Assembly: GCA_964447405.1 (NCBI GenBank)
Contig: CAYUSP010000004.1
Span: 310,001-374,000 of the forward strand
Direction: 5' to 3'
DNA: 64,000 nucleotides
Source of the DNA: JALNZF01 sp964447405
GTDB lineage: Bacteria > Nitrospirota > UBA9217
Below, piece by piece: positions 26,457 to 34,607 of this stretch. The position numbers and the translations under genes were made by a program. Position 1 is the first letter of the stretch. The number at the start of each line of letters is the position of its first letter. Below the pieces are notes generated by a model. It was given only the letters and a program-made list of their open reading frames with translations. It did not search any database and had not been told where the DNA came from.

Positions 26457-26822
26457 TCACTTCTTCAGTAGCGCCTGCATCTTGCCCAGCAACCGCTCGA
26501 AATCTATGGGTTTGGAATCGTAGTCATCGCAGCCGGCCTCAAGCGCCTTGTCCCGGTCCCCGGTCATGACATGCGCTGTTAATGCAATGATCGGTATGGA
26601 TGCCGTTTCCAACAGGCCCTTGATCCGGCGCGTGGCTTCCCAGCCATCGATTATGGGAAGGCTCATGTCCATCAAGATGAGATCGGGCTTGTCTGATAAG
26701 GCCATCTTCACACCCGCTTCGCCGTCCACTGCGATCAGCACTTCATACCCCTTGCGCTGGAGCCGGCGGGACAGCATGTCCCGGTTCATTTCATTGTCTT
26801 CCACCAAGAGTATTCTATGCAT
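26457..26822 (-). CDS. Single-domain response regulator (CheY-like)
   Basis: 121 residues, only a receiver domain: LLVEDNEMNRDMLSRRLQRK with acidic pair, phospho-acceptor in LILMDMSLPIIDGWEA, and K in YDSKPIDF. No output domain. An AAAGGTGAG site precedes the ATG. It lies 12 nt after the upstream kinase gene, so it is likely phosphorylated by that kinase; it may act by protein contact or as part of a phosphorelay involving the lone HisKA in the sigma-54 activator, which is inference. Confidence 0.92.
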   Translation of the reverse strand: MHRILLVEDNEMNRDMLSRRLQRKGYEVLIAVDGEAGVKMALSDKPDLILMDMSLPIIDGWEATRRIKGLLETASIPIIALTAHVMTGDRDKALEAGCDDYDSKPIDFERLLGKMQALLKK

Positions 26823-26834
26823 GGCTCACCTTTT

Positions 26835-28403
26835 CTAGGCAGGTTTTGATTGTTCATCAGTATGCGCCAACGACAACGCATCTGTTTTATTATCCAATGC
26901 TGTAACAGGAAGCTTCACCATAAAGGTTGTGCCTTTCCCGAACTCGCTCGCGACCTTGATCTCCCCGCCCATTATTTCGCAGAACTGCCTCGTGATGGCC
27001 AACCCCAGGCCCGTGCCCCCATACTTTCTCGCGGTCTGAATATCCGCCTGCGAGAACGGCTGGAACAGTCTTGCCATTTGCTCCCCGGTCATGCCGATGC
27101 CTGTGTCGCGGACGCGTAAGGATAGCCATTCGGCGCCATTCGCTTTTTCTCGAACAGCATCCAGTTCTATCGTCCCCTGCTCCGTAAACTTGCATGCGTT
27201 GCTCAGCAGGTTGAACAGAATCTGCCGGACCTTGGTGATATCAGCATATATGGAACCCGGACAGTCAGCGTGGTTGATCGTAAGCACGTTCGCGTTCTTC
27301 TCGATCAACGGCTGGACCATGCTCGCCACTTCATCGATCAGCGTGGTTATATCAAAATGTTCCGGCAGGAGCTCGATCTTTCCCGCCTCGATCTTGGACA
27401 GATCGAGGATATCGTTGATGAGCGCAAGCAGGTGCTTGCCCGATGCCCGGATCTTCTGGAGATCGGGGATAAAGTCCTTCTGATCCCGGTCCGTGGCCTC
27501 TTCTGCCAGTATCTCGCTGTATCCGATGATCGCATTCAGGGGCGTGCGCAGTTCATGACTCATACTGGCCAGGAAATCGGATTTATGGCGGCTCGCAGCC
27601 TCGATCTGCTGATACAGACTTCTGAGTTCATCGTTCATGCGGTTCAGATTGTTCGCCAGGGTCCCGAGCTCATCCCGGTTCGGCACGATGACCCGTTTTG
27701 AGAAGTCCCCTAAGGCGATCTGCCCAAGCCGCTTGTCCATCAGCGTTACCGGACCCATGAGCGATGAAGAAACCGCAAATCCGAGAAGGACCGCAAGACC
27801 GATGCTTCCGACTCCAAATCCTATGACCACCCAACGCGATGTCAGATAAGCACGGTTGCTTTCATCGACTTTTGACTCCATCTCAGCCTCAGCCCTGTTC
27901 ACGATCTCGTTGGTAAGCCGTTCGAGACTGTCCGCGAGCGGAGCGGTCCGGGTAAGCCGCAGGCTCTTCGCCCTGGAGAATTCCCGCTTCCGGGTAAGTT
28001 CCACGATCTCCGTGATCACCTGGACCAGTTGCTCATGCTCCTTGCCGATCTTGTTGTACAGTGCGACCTCGTCCTTGGTCACGAACTGCAGCCGCTCGAG
28101 GTCGTAGCGGAACTCATGGAGCTGGCGGAGTGCGCTTTCCAGCGTCCTTTCCTCGGGGGATAACAGCGCGGTTGTGACGGCGTACAGCTGGGTCGTCGTA
28201 TTGTGCTGGAGTTGACGGAAAGCCGCCACCTTGCGCCGGAGCTTGCTCACATCCTCGAACCGTCGGTTCACGCCGCCGAGTTCCTGCAGCACCACGAAGC
28301 CGAAGACGATCAAAAGCGCGACAATGACAAAGAACGCCCCGTTTAGTTTGGTAAGGACCGTAAACGGCGCTCTCGCCACAAGATTGGGCAGCCAGTTTTT
28401 CAT
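26835..28403 (-). CDS. Membrane sensor histidine kinase, paralog of the downstream kinase
   Basis: 522 residues with the same architecture as the kinase at 23719-25236: TM1 about 22-44, helical periplasmic domain, TM2 about 191-213, HAMP, HisKA with SHELRTPLNAIIGYSE (His 283), HATPase with NLLSNACKF, DTGIGM and GGTGLGLAI. The last 20 residues are an extra polar tail. The duplicate pair keeps the sensor module similar (for example AERLTNE-type region with ERLTNEIVN), so both may sense related signals. First gene of the signalling block. Confidence 0.94.
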   Translation of the reverse strand: MKNWLPNLVARAPFTVLTKLNGAFFVIVALLIVFGFVVLQELGGVNRRFEDVSKLRRKVAAFRQLQHNTTTQLYAVTTALLSPEERTLESALRQLHEFRYDLERLQFVTKDEVALYNKIGKEHEQLVQVITEIVELTRKREFSRAKSLRLTRTAPLADSLERLTNEIVNRAEAEMESKVDESNRAYLTSRWVVIGFGVGSIGLAVLLGFAVSSSLMGPVTLMDKRLGQIALGDFSKRVIVPNRDELGTLANNLNRMNDELRSLYQQIEAASRHKSDFLASMSHELRTPLNAIIGYSEILAEEATDRDQKDFIPDLQKIRASGKHLLALINDILDLSKIEAGKIELLPEHFDITTLIDEVASMVQPLIEKNANVLTINHADCPGSIYADITKVRQILFNLLSNACKFTEQGTIELDAVREKANGAEWLSLRVRDTGIGMTGEQMARLFQPFSQADIQTARKYGGTGLGLAITRQFCEIMGGEIKVASEFGKGTTFMVKLPVTALDNKTDALSLAHTDEQSKPA

Positions 28404-28449
28404 GCAGGCACTCCGAAAATAGCTGGGCTGATATGCGTACCAGCAGTAA

Positions 28450-29493
28450 TTACCATGTCATCCAGAATTCCTTTTTCAGCTCATTGATAAAACGCCAGTC
28501 AGTATGCTGTTCAATGAACTGCTGGGGATTGGCCTTCAGCATCCCGGTCTCTCTCATGCGAAGCGCGTAAAAGCGGATTGTATCCTCGGGATTGTACTCC
28601 CGCCATCTGCCATAGGGAATATCCTTGAGCGTCTGAAAAATGTACTTCTCATCCGGCTGTTTTATGATCTTCCTCGTCAATAGTTCGCGCGTGGCCATCG
28701 CGGGGTCCCGGGATACCAGGTCGATCGCCTTCAGAACGGCCCGAAGAGCGCGCTTGGTGCCGATAGGATTGTTCTTTACAAAATCACCATGGCAGCTGAT
28801 CATGCAGCAGAAGTACTGGGACCAGGGTTTGTCCACGTTCGTGTCCACCAGGAGACGGCCGATCCCCTTTGCCATCAGTTCCTGGGGGCCGGGCGGAAAA
28901 GAAATGAACGCGTCGATCTTGCCCTTCTGGAACAGATCCATTGCCTCATCTTTTTTCACCCACGCGTACTTGATGTCCTTCCGCGGATCAAGGCCTACGT
29001 AAGACACGATAGCCGTAAAGAAAAGATGGGGACCTCCATTCTCAAGCTGCCCCGCCCAGACGGTCTTTCCCTTGAGGTCACGAACCGATCGCACCCGGTC
29101 GCTCCCGATCAGTGCATAGCACCCCACATGGAATCCTGAAATGAATTTTTGAGGGGAATTTACCTTCTCCATATGAAACATATCAACCACTGAAAAACCG
29201 ACGCTCATGTCTATAAGGCCGCCCTTGTACATATTGGCAAGCTCGGTCGTCGGCCCCGCCAGGTAACGGACGTCCGAGAAGCCCTCTTCGCGCAGAAACG
29301 GTTCCGCCAGATAGAACGGTGCCCAGCACGCGGGGTCCCAGTAGCGCAGCCGTATTGTCTTCGTCTCGGGTGGAGGCTCAATTGCTGCCAATGCGGACTC
29401 GGGTTGCATCCCGAGCACGGCACCTGTGCCTGCCAACGCCATGCCGCCCAGGAACTCCCGCCTGCTCCAGCCCTGCAATCTTTGGATCTTCAT
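28450..29493 (-). CDS. Tat-exported NMT1/THI5-like ABC substrate-binding protein, copy 1
   Basis: 347 residues from the ATG at 29493, 6 nt after AGGAGG. Twin-arginine signal WSRREFLGGMALAG, cleavage near ALA-AIE. The mature part has RLRYWDPACWAPFYLAEPFL, DLKGKTVWAG and WSQYFCCMISCHGDF, the pattern of NitT/TauT-like binding proteins of the NMT1/THI5 group. About 80 percent of positions agree with the two neighbouring copies by eye. No permease or ATPase gene is nearby. Ligand unknown. Confidence 0.88.
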   Translation of the reverse strand: MKIQRLQGWSRREFLGGMALAGTGAVLGMQPESALAAIEPPPETKTIRLRYWDPACWAPFYLAEPFLREEGFSDVRYLAGPTTELANMYKGGLIDMSVGFSVVDMFHMEKVNSPQKFISGFHVGCYALIGSDRVRSVRDLKGKTVWAGQLENGGPHLFFTAIVSYVGLDPRKDIKYAWVKKDEAMDLFQKGKIDAFISFPPGPQELMAKGIGRLLVDTNVDKPWSQYFCCMISCHGDFVKNNPIGTKRALRAVLKAIDLVSRDPAMATRELLTRKIIKQPDEKYIFQTLKDIPYGRWREYNPEDTIRFYALRMRETGMLKANPQQFIEQHTDWRFINELKKEFWMTW

Positions 29494-29561
29494 AGACATC
29501 CTCCTGTTGAAACCTATCCTCAAGATTGCGGTCATAACCAATGAACCTAAAACGGCAATTG

Positions 29562-29705
29562 GCCGCAGATGAACGCAGATTTTCGCAGATAAAACCCAAC
29601 ATTCAGGTGGAAAAGAACCTTCACCCATGAGTGGGTCTTGTATAGTCTTAAAAAAAATTTTTATTATTAATCTTTATCCGCGTTTATCGGATTTTATCTG
29701 CGTCC
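29562..29705. repeat. CGCAGAT-family intergenic inverted repeat
   Basis: Left arm 29562-29594 has three units (GCCGCAGATGAACGCAGAT then TTTCGCAGATAAAA). Right arm 29674-29705 has the reverse complement pattern (TTATCCGCGTTTATCGGAT, TTTATCTGCGTCC). About 80 nt lie between them, including an A8-T5 run. Confidence 0.65.
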
Positions 29706-29756
29706 AAATGCTCTTTTCAGGATGAACAATCGAATGCTGCCTGTCATCACCTGTGC

Positions 29757-30800
29757 TTACCAGGTCATCCAGAATTCTTTCTTCAATTCATTGATAAATC
29801 GCCAGTCCGTATGCTGTTCGATGAACTGCTGGGGATTGGCCTTCAGCATCCCGGTTTCTCTCATGCGCAGAGCGTAAAAGCGGATCGTGTCCTCGGGATT
29901 GTACTCCCGCCATCTTCCATAGGGGATTTCCTTGAGCGTCTGGAGAACATACTTTTCGTCCGCCTGCTTCACGATCTTTCTTGTCAGCAGTTCGCGCGTG
30001 GCCAATGCGGGGTCGCGGGACACCAAATCGATTGCCTTCAGAATAGCCCGAAGGGCCCGCTTGGTGGCAATCGGGTTGTTCTTTATAAAATCGTTCTGGC
30101 CGCTCACCATGCAGCAGAAGTATTGGGACCAGGGCTTATCCACGTTCGTGTCCAGCAGGAGGCGGCCGATCCCCTTTGCCATCAGTTCCTGGGGGCCGGG
30201 AGGAAAGGAAATGAACGCATCGATCTTCCCCTTCTGGAACAACTCTATTGCTTCATCTTTTTTCACCCAGACGTATTTTATGTCCTTGCGCGGATCAAGG
30301 CCTACATAGGATACAATCGCCGTGAAAAAGATGTGGGGGCCGCCGTATTCAATAGAACCGGCCCAAACTGTCTTGCCCTTCAGGTCACGCACCGACCGGA
30401 CCCGTTCGCTCCCGATCAGTGCATAGCATCCCACATGCAATCCGGAGATAAATTTCTGGGAACTGCCCTGTGTTTCAATATTGTACATCCCCTGCACAGA
30501 GAAATCCGGCGACAGATCCACCAGGCCCTTCTTGAACATATTGGCAAGTTCGGTCTGCGGCCCCGCCATGTAGCGGATGTCCATAAAGCCCTCTTCCCGT
30601 AGAAACGGTTCAGCCAGATAGAACGGGGCCCAGCAAGCCGGGTCCCAGTAGCGCAGCCGCAGGGTTTTCGTTTCTGGCGGAGGCTCTTGAGCAGCAAGAG
30701 CGAGCTCCGGTTGCGCGCCGAGCATGGCCGCTGTACCCGCAAGCGCCAATCCACCTATAAACTCGCGCCTGCTCCAGTCACGCGGCCTTTGGCTTTTCAT
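29757..30800 (-). CDS. Tat-exported NMT1/THI5-like ABC substrate-binding protein, copy 2
   Basis: 347 residues; AGGAG lies 7 nt before the ATG. Twin-arginine signal DWSRREFIGGLALAG. Same motifs as its neighbours: RLRYWDPACWAPFYLAEPFL, WSQYFCCMVSGQNDF, ATKRALRAILKAIDLVSRDP and IPYGRWREYNPEDTIRFYAL. The C-terminal 60 residues are identical to copy 1 by eye, whereas the segment around 75-100 (GLVDLSPDFSVQGMYNIETQ) differs most, which may mark ligand or partner choice. Confidence 0.88.
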   Translation of the reverse strand: MKSQRPRDWSRREFIGGLALAGTAAMLGAQPELALAAQEPPPETKTLRLRYWDPACWAPFYLAEPFLREEGFMDIRYMAGPQTELANMFKKGLVDLSPDFSVQGMYNIETQGSSQKFISGLHVGCYALIGSERVRSVRDLKGKTVWAGSIEYGGPHIFFTAIVSYVGLDPRKDIKYVWVKKDEAIELFQKGKIDAFISFPPGPQELMAKGIGRLLLDTNVDKPWSQYFCCMVSGQNDFIKNNPIATKRALRAILKAIDLVSRDPALATRELLTRKIVKQADEKYVLQTLKEIPYGRWREYNPEDTIRFYALRMRETGMLKANPQQFIEQHTDWRFINELKKEFWMTW

Positions 30801-30879
30801 GGAGAATCTCCTTTGGGAACGAGGTCACCTATTGCGACCAAGACCTCTGAACGGATAATCATTGCTTCATCACTGTCGG

Positions 30880-31923
30880 TTACCATGTCATCCAGAATTC
30901 CTTCCTCAATTCATTGAGGTAGCGCCATTCAGTATATTGTTCAATGAACTGCTGGGGATTGGTCTTCAGCATCCCTGTATCCCGCATGCGCAAAGCGTAA
31001 AAGCGAATTGTGTCTTCGGGATTATACTCCCGCCACCTGCCATAAGGGATCTCCTTGAGCGTCTGAAGAATGTATTTTTCCTCCGTCTGCTTCACGATCT
31101 TCCTTGCCAGCAGTTCGCGTGTAGCCATCGCTGGGTCCCTTGACACCATATCGGTCGCCTTCAATATGGCCCGGAGCGCCCGTTTGGTGGCAATAGGATT
31201 GTTCTTTACGAAATCGCTCTGGCCGCTCACCATGCAGCAGAAATACTGCGACCAGGGCTTGTCTACATTCGTATCCACAAGAAGGCGGCCGATCCCTTTT
31301 GCCATCAGTTCCTGGGGGCCAGGAGGAAAGGACATGAAGGCATCGATCTTGTTCTTCTGGAATAGGTCCATAGCCTCGTCTTTTTTCACCCAAACGTAGT
31401 TAATGTCCTTCCGGGGATCAAGTCCAACATATGCCACGATGGCTGTGAAAAAGAGATGGGGGCCGTTGTTCTCCACAGAACCAGCCCAGACCGTCTTGCC
31501 CTTGAGGTCTCTCACTGATTTGACCCGGTTGCTCCCGATCAGCGCGTAGCATCCCACGTGCAGCCCGGATAGGAATTTCAGGGGCGCACCCCGCGTTTCG
31601 GCGTTATACATACCCAGCACGGAGAATTCCGGTGTCAGGTCCACCAGGCCTTTCTTGAACATGGCCGCAAGCTCCGGCCCCGGCCCCGCTATGTAGCGGA
31701 TATCAGTAAAACCTTCCTCGCGCAGAAGCGGTTCAGCCAGATAGAACGGGGCCCAGCATGCCGGGTCCCAGTAGCGTAGTCGCAAGGTTTTCGTTTCTGG
31801 CGGAGGCTCCAGAGCTGCAAAAGCAAGCTCCGGCTTCGCGCAGAGCATGGCTGCCGAGCCCGCTAATGCTATGGATCCAAGAAACTCCCGTCTGCTCCAA
31901 TCACACGGCTTTTGGTTCTTCAT
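30880..31923 (-). CDS. Tat-exported NMT1/THI5-like ABC substrate-binding protein, copy 3
   Basis: 347 residues from the ATG at 31923 (GGAGG 6 nt before). Signal DWSRREFLGSIALAG. It contains RLRYWDPACWAPFYLAEPLL, DLTPEFSVLGMYNAETRG and WSQYFCCMVSGQSDF. The C-terminus ends EFWMTW like the other two copies. As the most upstream gene of the three on the minus strand it probably carries the promoter of the group, although each copy is separated from the next by 80 to 260 nt. Confidence 0.88.
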   Translation of the reverse strand: MKNQKPCDWSRREFLGSIALAGSAAMLCAKPELAFAALEPPPETKTLRLRYWDPACWAPFYLAEPLLREEGFTDIRYIAGPGPELAAMFKKGLVDLTPEFSVLGMYNAETRGAPLKFLSGLHVGCYALIGSNRVKSVRDLKGKTVWAGSVENNGPHLFFTAIVAYVGLDPRKDINYVWVKKDEAMDLFQKNKIDAFMSFPPGPQELMAKGIGRLLVDTNVDKPWSQYFCCMVSGQSDFVKNNPIATKRALRAILKATDMVSRDPAMATRELLARKIVKQTEEKYILQTLKEIPYGRWREYNPEDTIRFYALRMRDTGMLKTNPQQFIEQYTEWRYLNELRKEFWMTW

Positions 31924-32220
31924 AAGGCACCTCCGGGTAGCACGATACAATACATACCTGTGTGAAACCGTGGATAAAACCTGTAAAGGATTTCGGGGTA
32001 ATATGTGAAGTATCAGGCGATGTGAGATTCAGAGGTTGTGCATGATCATCCGGGAGCAGCGGATGGGTAGAACTTGCTCTTGAAGAATAATTCTTCGCCA
32101 TGCAAGATGCTCCATGCGTGATGAGATTGGGAGGGAATATTGGAAAATGCAGTACATGAACAATGTATTGCAGTATGCACCATATTGTCAAGAGAATACT
32201 TGGTAAAACGGCTGAGGGTA

Positions 32221-33183
32221 TTACGTCCCGTCAGAACGAGATGGCTGTTTCATTGCTCTCAACCATTCGATGACAGTGGTCATATCCGCTGTGGGCGGTA
32301 CGGTGAACGACAGGGGATTCCCTGTTACGGGATGCAACAGGGACAGCGTTTCCGCGTGCAGCATCTGGCGCGCAATCCTGCTCTCCGCCATTATAGCAGC
32401 CTTGCCGCCGTACACGCGGTCGCCCAGAACAGGATGGCCGATGTGCGCCATATGCACGCGGATCTGATGCGTGCGGCCGGTTCTAATCTCCACCTCCACG
32501 AGGGTCGCGTTCTTGTACCGCTCCTTGACCATGAACATCGTTACCGCTTCTCGCGCATGGTTCGAATGCGTGCTGATCTTCTTGCGCTCCTTAACATGCC
32601 TGCCGAGGCCGGCTTCGATGGTTCCCGAACCTTTTTTAATGACGCCCACTACCAGGGCAAGGTACTTCTTTTTTACAATGCGGTCTTTGAACTGCCGAGA
32701 CAGGGAGCGGAGCGCCTCCTGCGTCCGGGCAACGACCATAACGCCCGACGTGTCCTTGTCCAAACGGTGCACGATGCCCGCGCGGTCTGTGGCGTTTTCT
32801 CCGCTGCCGGACGAGGGCAGGCTGCCGTAATGATACAGGAGTGCATTCACCAGCGTGCCCGTGTAGTTGCCCGGCGCGGGATGGACCACAAGGCCGGGCG
32901 GCTTGTTCAGCACGATGATGTGGGGGTCCTCAAATACGATATCCAGCGGGATTTGTTCGGGAAGCGTTTTGTGCACTTTTCGTTCTGGAAGATCGAGCGT
33001 GATACTGTCGCCGGATTTTACCTTATATCCCGGCTTTTCGATATTGCCGTTGACTCGGGCGCGGCCGTCCTTGATCAGCGTCTGAATGCGGTTGCGGGAG
33101 ATATGCGGTTCGTAGTGCGCTATAAATATATCGAGACGCTTATGGAGGTGGTTTTCCGTGACTGCGTGGGTTATGATAGACAT
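32221..33183 (-). CDS. rluD: Ribosomal large-subunit pseudouridine synthase, RluD family
   Basis: 320 residues. N-terminal S4 RNA-binding domain (RLDIFIAHYEPHISRNRIQT) and RluA-type catalytic domain with IVHRLDKDTSG, whose Asp is the nucleophile, and RTGRTHQIRVHMAHIGHPV. Family members isomerise uridines in helix 69 of 23S rRNA. It lies immediately downstream of lgt, lspA and ileS, a common order in Desulfobacterota and Nitrospirota. The RBS before the ATG is weak. Confidence 0.92.
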   Translation of the reverse strand: MSIITHAVTENHLHKRLDIFIAHYEPHISRNRIQTLIKDGRARVNGNIEKPGYKVKSGDSITLDLPERKVHKTLPEQIPLDIVFEDPHIIVLNKPPGLVVHPAPGNYTGTLVNALLYHYGSLPSSGSGENATDRAGIVHRLDKDTSGVMVVARTQEALRSLSRQFKDRIVKKKYLALVVGVIKKGSGTIEAGLGRHVKERKKISTHSNHAREAVTMFMVKERYKNATLVEVEIRTGRTHQIRVHMAHIGHPVLGDRVYGGKAAIMAESRIARQMLHAETLSLLHPVTGNPLSFTVPPTADMTTVIEWLRAMKQPSRSDGT

Positions 33184-33210
33184 GGATTAAGACCATGAAC
33201 CGTACTTTGG

Positions 33211-34053
33211 CTACTTTCCATTCTTGTGCCGATCAGATCGGCGTCCAGCGATGTTCTCTGACACCCGGTGTTTCCCGAGGTCCCAGAGCATGAACAGCGA
33301 GAACACGAACAGAAACATCGCGATGATCTGCGACGTGGACACCAAGCCGCTGAAGTACGTTCCCCGGTCGATATCGCCGCGGAAAAACTCGAGAACGAAC
33401 CGCAGAACTGAGTAAAACAGCGGATAGAGCCAGAAGAGCTGGCCGTCAAACTTTCTGCGGCTCCACAGGAACATGAGTATACCGAAGATCAGCAACTCTC
33501 CGCCGGATTCCATCAGTTGGGTGGGATAGAGCGGTACATTCAGCGGCGCAAGTGAATGCGTATCGTGAAAGGTAATGCAAAGAGGCCCGCTGCAGGGCGC
33601 GCCATGGCAGCAGCCTGCGAAGAAGCAGCCGAGCCTGCCGAACGCATGGCCCAGCGCGATAAAGGGGGCCATAATATCCGCTGTCTTCCAGACTGGTAGT
33701 TTGTGTTTCCGCACATACCATATTCCCGTGGGGACCGCGGCCAAAAGGCCTCCGTAAAACACCAGCCCGCCCTTCCAGATAGCGAACACATCCAGCGGAT
33801 TGGAGGAAAATTCCCTGAGATTGGTCAGTATATACAGCAGCCGGGATCCGACGATCGCGGCAAGCAGCAGGTACACGCCCATGTCCATGATACGGTCGGG
33901 GTCGATCCCTTCTTTCTTTGCGCGCCGAGACGCGAAGAAGGTGGCCATCAGGAAGCCGATGGCGATCATCAAGCCGTACATCCGGATGGGAATGGGCCCC
34001 ACGGTCCAGTTGCCGAAGTCCAGTCTGGGTATTTCAAACAATATGGGATGCAT
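33211..34053 (-). CDS. lgt: Prolipoprotein diacylglyceryl transferase
   Basis: 280 residues from ATG 34053; a longer frame would run into lspA and add a non-homologous tail. Inner-membrane enzyme that adds diacylglycerol to lipobox cysteines. MHPILFEIPR at the start, PIRMYGLMIAIGFL, and GHAFGRLGCFFAGCCHG, a cysteine-rich form of the Lgt signature seen in deltaproteobacterial-like proteins, are visible, with seven hydrophobic helices. Needed for the several lipoproteins in this window. It follows lspA by 17 nt. Confidence 0.94.
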   Translation of the reverse strand: MHPILFEIPRLDFGNWTVGPIPIRMYGLMIAIGFLMATFFASRRAKKEGIDPDRIMDMGVYLLLAAIVGSRLLYILTNLREFSSNPLDVFAIWKGGLVFYGGLLAAVPTGIWYVRKHKLPVWKTADIMAPFIALGHAFGRLGCFFAGCCHGAPCSGPLCITFHDTHSLAPLNVPLYPTQLMESGGELLIFGILMFLWSRRKFDGQLFWLYPLFYSVLRFVLEFFRGDIDRGTYFSGLVSTSQIIAMFLFVFSLFMLWDLGKHRVSENIAGRRSDRHKNGK

Positions 34054-34070
34054 AATCTTCTTTCTGCCCC

Positions 34071-34574
34071 TCACCGATTCGCGGATTCGGTATCCTGAGT
34101 TTCCAGCTGTTTTCTGCAGAGCATATCCAGCGCGAGAAGGACGACTCCGATCGTGATGGCGGAGTCTGCCACATTGAACGACGGCCAATAATAGGACTTT
34201 ACATACCACTGAATGAAATCGACAACTTCGCCGTACCTGATGCGGTCGATCACATTACCCACAGCCCCCGCGGCGATCAGCGAGTAGGCGGACACCAGAA
34301 GCCGCTCCTCGGTTTTCAGCAGGAGCACGATGATCGCGACCACAGCCACAATAGTCACCGTGATAAAAAAAACTCCCCGCCAGACGTCAGGCAGATTGGC
34401 CAGAACGCCGAAGGCAGCGCCTTTGTTCCGTACATGGGTGATATTAAAAAATCCCGGGATAACGGCATAGATATCATGGAGCCGCACATGGACCTGGATG
34501 AAATGCTTCGAGTACAGGTCCAGGACCAGGATGACGCCCATGATGGATGCGGACCACAAATATTTATTCTTCAC
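34071..34574 (-). CDS. lspA: Lipoprotein signal peptidase (signal peptidase II)
   Basis: 167 residues, GTG start preceded by GGAG. Four hydrophobic helices and the family motifs NKGAAFG, GAVGNVIDRIRYGEVVDFI and FNVADSAITIG, carrying the two catalytic Asp residues. It cleaves lipoprotein signal peptides after Lgt has acted, and lies between ileS and lgt as in many Gram-negatives. Its Shine-Dalgarno sequence lies inside a short direct repeat (AGTTCGGAGT). Confidence 0.95.
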   Translation of the reverse strand: MKNKYLWSASIMGVILVLDLYSKHFIQVHVRLHDIYAVIPGFFNITHVRNKGAAFGVLANLPDVWRGVFFITVTIVAVVAIIVLLLKTEERLLVSAYSLIAAGAVGNVIDRIRYGEVVDFIQWYVKSYYWPSFNVADSAITIGVVLLALDMLCRKQLETQDTESANR

Positions 34575-34580
34575 AATAGA

Positions 34581-34602
34581 ACTCCGAACTATTTACTCCG
34601 AA
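34581..34602. repeat. CCGAACT direct repeat containing the lspA ribosome-binding site
   Basis: ACTCCGAACT-ATTT-ACTCCGAACT; read on the minus strand it gives two AGTTCGGAGT units just before lspA. Related units occur at 4310-4323, 57028-57052 and 58647-58660. Confidence 0.65.
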
Positions 34603-34607
34603 CTTTA

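Noticed and set aside
28450..31923. Iron-binding CCCFC motif of fungal THI5 in the binding proteins
   Set aside because: Only FCCM is present, so a thiamine-precursor synthase activity is not supported.
31901..32191. 96-codon minus-strand frame before the third binding-protein gene
   Set aside because: Overlaps the start of that gene, low-complexity composition without similarity and no ribosome-binding site.
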